A stretch of 64,000 bases of DNA from Alphaproteobacteria bacterium (lineage in GTDB: Bacteria; Myxococcota_A; UBA796; GCA-2862545): assembly GCA_020632875.1 (NCBI GenBank), contig JACKET010000001.1, positions 868,001-932,000 of the forward strand. Reading direction: 5' to 3'. The notes under the pieces were generated by a model, which ran no database searches, was not told where the DNA came from, and worked only from the letters and a program-made list of their open reading frames with translations. The position numbers and the translations under genes are program-made. Positions 58,443 through 64,000 of this stretch are shown here, piece by piece (position 1 is the first letter of the stretch; every line of letters begins with the position of its first letter).

Positions 58443-59464
58443 GCGGGCAGGGGCTCCAGGAGCTCGCTGATCTCGGGGATCACGCCGGCCCAGCCGCTCT
58501 CTTCGAGGGCTTGCAGCGTGTGGGCATCGGCGAGCTCGCCGGCACCCGCCGCGTCGCCCGCCCGGCGGCGGAGCAGCGCCAGCACGCCGCGGAACAGCTC
58601 GCCGGCCTCCATGGTCAAGAGCTGCTCGCCCATCGCGCGGGCCGCCTGGTCGCCATCCTTGCGGAGCACGAGCAGCAGCCGCACCGTGTCGATCTGGCCC
58701 TGCACGCCGTGCGCCTGCTCGGCGCCCATCGCGTCGAGCACCGCGGCTTCGGCCTCTTCGAGGCGGTCCTGCAGCACCCGCACGAGCGCGAGGCCCGCCC
58801 GCGCGAACGAGCGCCCCGGCTCGCTCGCGATGGTCTCGTAGTACCGGGCGGCGCCGTCGAGGTCGCCCTCGGACAGCGCGAGCATGCCGAGGTTCAGCCG
58901 CGCCGTCGTCCGGCCCGCGCGCGTCGACATCCAGCCGACCTCGAGCCGCTGCAGCAGCTCGCGCGCCCGCGCCGTGTCGCCGGTCTCGAGCGCCTCGAGC
59001 GCCGCGGTGAGGGTGTGCGACGACGCCACGCGGCGCGCTGCCCACCCGAGCCCGAACCCGCCGGTGCCGAAGAGCACGGCCGGAACGAGGCTCGACGTCG
59101 CGACGGACCCGACCACGACGAGCGCGACGAGCGCCGGCACCGCGAAGGCCATGGGGATGGCGAACAGGGCGGCGTGTAGGGGCCGCTCGTGGCGCCCGCG
59201 CTCCGACAGCACGGCGGGGCGGTGCTTCGCGCGCGCCCGCTCGACCTGGAGCGCGATGCCCCCGGCGATCGTCATGGCCGCGATGGACCCGATGCCCAGC
59301 GGCGTCGCGACGCGCGGGTCGAAGCCGAGCACCTGGGAGGTGAGCCCGGCGGCGAGGCCGATGACGCCCCCGCTCATCATCCACGCGAGCAGCACGGTGC
59401 CGGCGAGCGGCGTGCGGGCCGGGGCCTCGGAGGGAGGGGCGAACGCGTCGGTGTCGTCGTGCAT
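58439..59464 (-). CDS. Membrane protein with a C-terminal TPR region
   Basis: A 341-residue protein. Four hydrophobic helices occupy ~25-145 (TVLLAWMMSGGVIGLAAGL, LHAALFAIPMAFAVPALVAL). The C-terminal ~190 residues are TPR-like helical repeats (LEALETGDTARARELLQRLE, LGMLALSEGDLDGAARYYE, GLALVRVLQDRLEEAEAAVL). ATG at 59464 shares a base with the upstream stop. Likely a scaffold for protein contacts; partners may be encoded by the neighbours. Confidence 0.76.
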   Translation of the reverse strand: MHDDTDAFAPPSEAPARTPLAGTVLLAWMMSGGVIGLAAGLTSQVLGFDPRVATPLGIGSIAAMTIAGGIALQVERARAKHRPAVLSERGRHERPLHAALFAIPMAFAVPALVALVVVGSVATSSLVPAVLFGTGGFGLGWAARRVASSHTLTAALEALETGDTARARELLQRLEVGWMSTRAGRTTARLNLGMLALSEGDLDGAARYYETIASEPGRSFARAGLALVRVLQDRLEEAEAAVLDAMGAEQAHGVQGQIDTVRLLLVLRKDGDQAARAMGEQLLTMEAGELFRGVLALLRRRAGDAAGAGELADAHTLQALEESGWAGVIPEISELLEPLPA

Positions 59465-60294
59465 CAGGGCTCCTGGGCGAAGTACCCGGGACCGTCGCGG
59501 AAGTGGAATGGACCCAGCTGCGCGTGCAACACCTTCGCATGACCGGTCAGATCGCCTTCGAGCACGGCCTCGAGGTACCCGAGGCTGCTGGCGTCGAGCT
59601 TCGGCGGGCGCGGGGCCGCCTGGATCCACGCCTGCTGCTTCTCGTAGTCCGCGCCCTGCCAGCGGTCGCGAACGTCCGGCCAGATGGGGCCGAACGCGGC
59701 CAGCGCGACCATCTCGGCGCGGTCGGCCTGCTCGAATCGATCCTTGATCATCTTGTAGATGTCGGCGCGCTGCGCGATGGAGACGGACAGCACGCCATCG
59801 CCCTGCACTTCGTGGCAGAGCGAGGCGTACGAGATCCAGGACTCCATGTCGACTTCGGTCAACGCCAGCTTCTCCTCGTCGTCCCGTGCGTAGACCGACA
59901 ACGCGGGCTCGAGGATGTTCCACAGGTCGGCATCCGAGCGCCGGACCGGGCCTTCGTCGGCGATCGTGCGCCACACCTCGCGGGCGCGCTTCTCGGCGCC
60001 GTCGAGGCCGGGCGAGATCTCGATGTCGCGGGCGACCTTCCGCGTGTCTTCGAGCCACGCCAGCGTCGCTTCGGGGTCGGTGAGGAAGCGCTGCTTCACG
60101 AGGTCGATGCCGGTGGCCGTCGTGCCCGCGGGCAGCGGCCTCCCGGCGAGGATCCGCAGGTAGCGCGTGGGGATCTTCGCCTGGCCGCACGTGAGGGCCG
60201 TCTCGTCCTCGAAGACCAGCACGGAGGCGTCGTCTTCGCAGGCCGAGGAGGGGGGCGCGGTGCTGCAGGCGGCGAGGAGGGGGAGGAACCACAT
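59464..60294 (-). CDS. Lipoprotein, helical, unknown function
   Basis: A 276-residue lipoprotein with lipobox LLAAC followed by STAPPSSACEDD. The mature domain is helical, with segments such as FLTDPEATLAWLEDTRKVARDI and QRADIYKMIKDRFEQADRAE. I do not recognise a family. It is 59 bases after the DUF4132 gene and coupled to the TPR membrane protein gene. Confidence 0.74.
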   Translation of the reverse strand: MWFLPLLAACSTAPPSSACEDDASVLVFEDETALTCGQAKIPTRYLRILAGRPLPAGTTATGIDLVKQRFLTDPEATLAWLEDTRKVARDIEISPGLDGAEKRAREVWRTIADEGPVRRSDADLWNILEPALSVYARDDEEKLALTEVDMESWISYASLCHEVQGDGVLSVSIAQRADIYKMIKDRFEQADRAEMVALAAFGPIWPDVRDRWQGADYEKQQAWIQAAPRPPKLDASSLGYLEAVLEGDLTGHAKVLHAQLGPFHFRDGPGYFAQEP

Positions 60295-60353
60295 GGGATC
60301 TGCGTATCGCTCGTTGGGGTCGTGTGCTCCGAGTGTAGCGCTTCGGCGGGGTG

Positions 60354-62720
60354 CTAATCCCCGAGGTGCCACGCGTGGGCGAGGGCCAGGATCGCCGGGA
60401 GGGCCGCGTCGCCCTCGAACGGGAGGAATGCCTTCTTCGCGGCTTCGACCGCCTTCTTCCCGGGGACGAGCGCGTGGGTGGAGCCCTGGACCTGGACCTG
60501 GCCGCTGCCGAGGTGGATGCGCGCCGGGCCCTTCGGACCCTGGACCACGAGCCACGGGTCGTCGAGGGCACACGCGTCGCGCAGCGTCGTGCGCGGCAGA
60601 ACGCGCGCCAGCACGTCGCGGCGCGTCCGGCCGAGCGGCGAGAGCGGCCCGAACGCGAGGTCCTCCCAGTCGAAGCCCCGCGGGAAGCCCGTGGTGGGCG
60701 CCCGTGCGCCAGCGCTCGAAGCGGCCACGAGCCCGTCCACCTCGCGGAGCACCTCCGAGAGTGCCAGCGGGTCCACGTCCGCGAGCCGGAGCGGCCGCCC
60801 GTCGCGGCCCTGGAACCGCACCTGGCCCGACACGACGTACGCGAACACGTAGTCGTCGCCGGAGTGGGGGACGGGCTCGGCCTCGAGCTCGACCTCGAGC
60901 TCCGGGAGGACGAGCGTCGGCGCGTTCCAGCTGTCCCAGTGGCCCTGGATCTGGTAGCGCCAACCGCGCTTCTGCGCGTGGTCGTACAGGCGGCGCTGGT
61001 CGAGCAGCACCCCCGCGTAGCGCGTGGACACCGCGGCTCCGGGCTCGTCGGACGCGCGGTACACCTCGCGCCACAGCTGGCCGAACGGCTGCTCGATGCC
61101 GAGCTCGTCGAGCCGATCGCGCCACACGAGCTGGCGCTCGGCGTCCCCCAGCAGGGGGTGCCAGAGCCGGGCCGGCGTGTCGTCGGGCACGTTCACGGGG
61201 TTCCCGCCGATGTCGGCGAGCGCACCGTCGTGCCAGAGCGCGGCGAACGGCTCGCCCGACGCGGGCTCCAGCCACCACAACAGGCGCCGCGCGACCTGCC
61301 CGACCACCGGGTGCGCGAGGTACCGGTCGGCGAGCGCCTTCACGGGCAGCACGCGCCCCGTGAGCCAGTGCTGCTCGATGCGGCGGGCCTGGGTCGCCGC
61401 GAGGGCGCCGAGGTTCTTCAGGTCCGCCTTGAGTGCCTTCAGCGCGGCGGGCTCCGCGTCCTTCACGGCCTTCGGGACCGACTTCTGGGGCTTGCCGTCG
61501 GACTTGCGCCAGGCGAGCGTCGCGATGCCGTCGGACAGGCGCAGCTCGGCCTCGAAGCCCGCGAGCGGCACGCGCTTCACCCCGTCGGCGTCGAGCCCGA
61601 AGGTGGGGATCGCGATCTCCTCGATGTCCTCGCGGCTCTGGCCGGATCGCTCGCTCGCCGCGTCGAGGGCGCGCTCCACGAGCCGCCGCGCGGACGCATA
61701 GCGCACGCGGTTCCCGAGGCGCGTGAGCTGGGCGACGCCGGCGCCGTCCGGCATCGCGCCCAGCACGGCCAGCACGGCGTTCCCGAGCTTGGTGCTCGCG
61801 GCGCCGTACCCCTTGATCTTCTTGAAGGCCCGCTCGCCGAAGTCCGCGAGGGAGGCCGCGAGCGCCTCGTCCGGGACGAGCACCGCGAACCAGATCAGGC
61901 CCTTGAGCAGATCGGCATTGGGGTCGACCGGACCGTATGCGGGGTCCCAGCCGGATCGCCGCTGCCACGTGAGGTCGACGTCGGGCAGCCAGCCCACGAG
62001 GGCCGTGGTGAAGCGCTCCTCGCCGAGCGCGTCGAGCAGCGGCCGGGCCTGGGTCTCCCAGCGCGGGGTCGGGCGCGCCTTCCCTGACGAAAGGGCGGCG
62101 TGCGCGAGGATGGCCTCCCACGCGGGGCGCTCGGGGCCGAGGCCCGTGAACCAGCGGTGCATCCGCTGTCCCCACGGATCCTCCACCGAGAACGGGCTCG
62201 CCGCGGCGCCCGGGGTCTCCGGCATCACGAGCGCGCGCAGCCGGAGCTCCACTTTGCGCTCCTCGTGGTACCCCGACTCCTCGAGCCGGGTGACCCAGCG
62301 CTGGATGGCGTCGACGAGCGGCGCGGGCAGCGCTCCTTCGGCGGCCCGTCGCTCGATGGCCCCGACGACGTTGCCCGCGGGCAGCTCGCGGTTCGTGGTG
62401 GCCCAGACCGACGCGAGGCGCACGAGGTGGTCGTCCGTGAGCGGCAGGCGCGCCCGGGCGAGGCGCAGGCCGATGCTCTGCCCGAGGTAGGCGAGGCGGT
62501 AGTCCGTCGAGGCGGTGTCCTCGAAGGCCAGCACGAGGGCCGATGCGCGGAGCTCGGGCGATGCCTCGAGCAGCGGCGCGGCCTCCGGTCCCGCCAGGTT
62601 GCCATCTCCGGCGTAGAAGGCGTCGAGCAGCGCGCGCGCCGGGTCTACGGGCCGGGGCACCCGGGCCCCCGGGAACGGGATCACCTGCCGCATCGCGTCC
62701 ACCATGTCCTTCCAGCCCAT
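60354..62720 (-). CDS. DUF4132-family protein (MolR-like)
   Basis: A 788-residue soluble protein. The C-terminal half matches the DUF4132 region: YLAHPVVGQVARRLLWWLE, LGDAERQLVWRDRLDELGI, PFGQLWREVYR, and YQIQGHWDSWNAPTLVLPE. DUF4132 occurs in E. coli MolR/YehI and in many myxobacterial proteins, often with WGR domains; none is seen here. The N-terminal ~370 residues are helical and repetitive, HEAT-like. ATG at 62720 has GGAGG nearby. Its function is unknown. A terminator separates it from rpsD. Confidence 0.83.
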   Translation of the reverse strand: MGWKDMVDAMRQVIPFPGARVPRPVDPARALLDAFYAGDGNLAGPEAAPLLEASPELRASALVLAFEDTASTDYRLAYLGQSIGLRLARARLPLTDDHLVRLASVWATTNRELPAGNVVGAIERRAAEGALPAPLVDAIQRWVTRLEESGYHEERKVELRLRALVMPETPGAAASPFSVEDPWGQRMHRWFTGLGPERPAWEAILAHAALSSGKARPTPRWETQARPLLDALGEERFTTALVGWLPDVDLTWQRRSGWDPAYGPVDPNADLLKGLIWFAVLVPDEALAASLADFGERAFKKIKGYGAASTKLGNAVLAVLGAMPDGAGVAQLTRLGNRVRYASARRLVERALDAASERSGQSREDIEEIAIPTFGLDADGVKRVPLAGFEAELRLSDGIATLAWRKSDGKPQKSVPKAVKDAEPAALKALKADLKNLGALAATQARRIEQHWLTGRVLPVKALADRYLAHPVVGQVARRLLWWLEPASGEPFAALWHDGALADIGGNPVNVPDDTPARLWHPLLGDAERQLVWRDRLDELGIEQPFGQLWREVYRASDEPGAAVSTRYAGVLLDQRRLYDHAQKRGWRYQIQGHWDSWNAPTLVLPELEVELEAEPVPHSGDDYVFAYVVSGQVRFQGRDGRPLRLADVDPLALSEVLREVDGLVAASSAGARAPTTGFPRGFDWEDLAFGPLSPLGRTRRDVLARVLPRTTLRDACALDDPWLVVQGPKGPARIHLGSGQVQVQGSTHALVPGKKAVEAAKKAFLPFEGDAALPAILALAHAWHLGD

Positions 62721-62768
62721 CGGTCCTCCGCGGAGGGAGGATGCGCCGGAGGCTGGCCGGGATCCACG

Positions 62769-62798
62769 AAAAAACCCCGGAGTCTCGCGACGCCGGGG
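62769..62798 (-). terminator. Rho-independent terminator after rpsD
   Basis: On the minus strand, CCCCGG-C-GTC-GCGA-GAC-T-CCGGGG is followed by six T residues (plus-strand 62769-62774). It is the best-formed intrinsic terminator in the window and begins 26 bases after the rpsD stop codon. Confidence 0.9.
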
Positions 62799-62824
62799 CT
62801 CTTCGGTTCGGTGGCCGGATCGGA

Positions 62825-63442
62825 CTACAGCTTCTGCGAGTAGAACTCGATGATGGCCGCTTCGTTGAGGTCGAACGGCAGGTCGTGCCGATCGGGCTTC
62901 GTCGTGAGCTTGCCGGTGGCCTTGGCCGGATCGAAGTCGAGCCAGGACGGACGCGGGAGACCCGCGGACTGCTCGATCACCTCGGTCACGAAGCCCTTGG
63001 TGCGGCTGCGCTCCTTCACGGAGATCTCGTCGCCGGCGCTGACCTGGTAGCTCGGCCGATCGACGCGCTTGCCGTTCACGAGCACGTGACGGTGCACGAT
63101 CAGCTGACGCGCGGCGGGGATCGTACGGGCCAGGCCCATGCGCCACACCAGGTTGTCGAGCCGCGACTCGAGCAGCAGGATCAGGTTCTCGGCGGCGTTG
63201 CCGCGCATCCGGGACGCCTTCTTGACGTAGCCCTGGAACTGCTTCTCGAGAATTCCGTAGTGGAAACGGGCCTTCTGCTTCTCGAGCAGACGGACCTTGT
63301 AGTCACTGGGCTTCGCCCTACGCTTGGTTCCGTGCTCACCCGGGGGGAACGGACGATCCAGGGTCGGAGTCGTCGTCAGACCGGGAAGCACCGTGCCCAC
63401 ACGCCGGCACTTCTTCAGCCGGGGTCCACGATAACGCGCCAT
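62825..63442 (-). CDS. rpsD: 30S ribosomal protein S4
   Basis: A 205-residue protein, normal S4 length. It starts MARYRGPRLKKCRRVG and carries the S4 RNA-binding domain (LDNLVWRMGLARTIPAARQL, HRHVLVNGKRVDRPSYQV). S4 nucleates 30S assembly and is an autoregulator in many bacteria. Only one N-terminal Cys is present, so it is the zinc-free form. The gene is next to rpmG, not in the alpha operon with rpsK and rpoA, so it may be relocated or a second copy. Confidence 0.97.
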   Translation of the reverse strand: MARYRGPRLKKCRRVGTVLPGLTTTPTLDRPFPPGEHGTKRRAKPSDYKVRLLEKQKARFHYGILEKQFQGYVKKASRMRGNAAENLILLLESRLDNLVWRMGLARTIPAARQLIVHRHVLVNGKRVDRPSYQVSAGDEISVKERSRTKGFVTEVIEQSAGLPRPSWLDFDPAKATGKLTTKPDRHDLPFDLNEAAIIEFYSQKL

Positions 63443-63538
63443 GATTGGCTCCTCGTTTGGTGCTGTCGCGGTGGAGTTCCGCGACGTTGGCGTTCCGGGG
63501 GCTCGATCCGAGGATCGTGGGCCGGAACGCGGGGTTGG

Positions 63539-63727
63539 CTACTTGATCTCGCGATGCAGGGTCTGCCGACGGAGGTACGGGTTGTACTTCATCAGCTCGA
63601 GCCGCTTCGGAGTGTTCTTCTTGTTCTTCTGGGACGTGTAGCGCGACATGCCGGGCACACCGGAGTCTTTCTGCTCGGTGCACTCGAGGGTGATCACCTG
63701 CCGCGCGACGTTCTTCTTCTTGGCCAT
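63539..63727 (-). CDS. rpmG: 50S ribosomal protein L33
   Basis: A 62-residue protein. YTSQKNKKNTPKRLELMKYN is the L33 core, and it ends PYLRRQTLHREIK. The zinc-binding CxxC pairs of the C+ form are absent, so it is the C- type, like the E. coli protein. It lies 96 bases upstream of rpsD on the same strand and is probably cotranscribed with it. ATG at 63727 gives MAKKKNVARQ. Confidence 0.95.
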   Translation of the reverse strand: MAKKKNVARQVITLECTEQKDSGVPGMSRYTSQKNKKNTPKRLELMKYNPYLRRQTLHREIK

Positions 63728-63763
63728 CTGGGCCCCCTTGGGATCCGGATCCGAACCCAGCGC

Positions 63764-63791
63764 ACTTAAAGCCTGTGCGGTACCCGCGCAA
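63764..63791 (-). promoter_or_regulatory. Candidate sigma-70 promoter for rpmG-rpsD
   Basis: On the minus strand TTGCGC (63786-63791) is followed after 16 bases by TTAAGT (63764-63769), about 37 bases upstream of the rpmG start. The -10 element is the only AT-rich hexamer nearby. Assigned by consensus only. Confidence 0.4.
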
Positions 63792-63838
63792 GCGTCGTGC
63801 TGCGGACGTCCGGGCGGCGACGTGCTAACCGCGGGAGC

Positions 63839-64000
63839 ATGTGGACTCTCCTCCTCTTCGTGGCCTGCAAGAGCGCTCCCACCCCGACCGACACGGATCC
63901 GTCGGACACCGACACCGTCGACGACGCCGCGATCGTGGCCGCGCTGCTCGACGGCACGGGTACCGCGTCCGAGGTCCTGGGTCAGGTCGCCTGGTCCGGC
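63839..64000 (+). CDS. Lipoprotein (3' end outside window)
   Basis: The first 54 codons of a lipoprotein gene that runs off the right edge. The signal sequence is WTLLLFVAC with the lipobox Cys at residue 10, followed by a Pro/Thr/Asp linker (PTDTDPSDTDT) typical of this genome's surface lipoproteins. GGGAG lies just upstream of ATG 63839. Nothing can be said of its function. Confidence 0.72.
   Translation, partial: MWTLLLFVACKSAPTPTDTDPSDTDTVDDAAIVAALLDGTGTASEVLGQVAWSG

Noticed and set aside
63443..63538. tRNA gene between rpmG and rpsD
   Set aside because: Such tRNAs occur near rpmG in some genomes, but no GGTTCGA T-loop or acceptor stem is found here or elsewhere in the window.

Overview
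The window is about 70% GC and reads as the chromosome of a member of the Myxococcota or a close relative. Direct evidence: two secreted proteins end in a MYXO-CTERM-like tail (Cys-Gly-x-Cys or CGGC motif, one hydrophobic helix, terminal RRR). There is a eukaryote-like Ser/Thr kinase, several FHA proteins, an FHA-AAA+ Fis-type regulator, many lipoproteins with Asp/Thr-rich linkers, and MopE-like metal-binding repeats. Genes are packed tightly and alternate between strands. Many neighbours share GTGA, ATGA, TTGA or TGATG stop/start overlaps, and GTG or TTG starts are common. I found no tRNA, rRNA, CRISPR array, intact transposase or phage gene.

Layout. 1-3621 (minus): a partial OmpR-type regulator and two outer-membrane beta-barrel-like proteins. 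3732-6309 (plus): an Mrp-type ATPase, MoaA and a retropepsin-like protein. 6287-6609: a duplicated palindromic repeat and a 7-mer array. 6611-13844: a saccharopine-dehydrogenase-like reductase, a BASS transporter, an acyltransferase, a hydrolase, and an uncharacterised three-gene group containing a WG-repeat protein. 13997-17322: a prenyl synthase with a 250-residue N-terminal extension, coupled to a PAP2 phosphatase fused to a ferritin-like diiron domain. 17323-18097: a gene-poor island with a 40-bp perfect inverted repeat, a long palindrome and a probable arylsulfotransferase remnant. 18098-23089: a zinc-ribbon membrane protein, an RbfA-like protein, and an FHA / Ser-Thr kinase / FHA-AAA+ signalling block. 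23184-28831: a matrixin-type metalloprotease with a coupled partner, an RlmI-like methyltransferase and lipoproteins. 28937-33330: an RRM protein, a quinone oxidoreductase and a class III cyclase.

33344-38944 (minus): a tightly coupled TldD, TldE, penicillin-acylase-like lipoprotein and ChaC-like cyclotransferase operon, followed by a sulfatase-fold lipid-anchored or membrane-anchored protein. 39068-47100: an FGE-like lipoprotein, a cyclic-nucleotide-binding protein fused to a phosphorylase-like domain, CorA, a trigger-factor-like protein lacking the ribosome-docking domain next to a Pro-rich helical protein, an RDD protein and a MarR regulator. 47197-49794 (plus): a large MopE-like repeat protein. 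49858-56454 (minus): a six-gene operon centred on a TerB-FHA-ABC transporter fusion. 57024-62720 (minus): a DUF4132 protein and three co-oriented genes. 62825-63727 (minus): S4 and L33 ribosomal proteins, with a clear intrinsic terminator after S4. The window ends inside a lipoprotein gene.

The best candidates for undescribed biology are the prenyl synthase / PAP2-diiron pair, the Pro-rich protein with its dedicated-looking trigger-factor-like chaperone, the TldDE-acylase-ChaC operon and the TerB-FHA-ABC operon. All functional links are inferred from sequence and gene order only.
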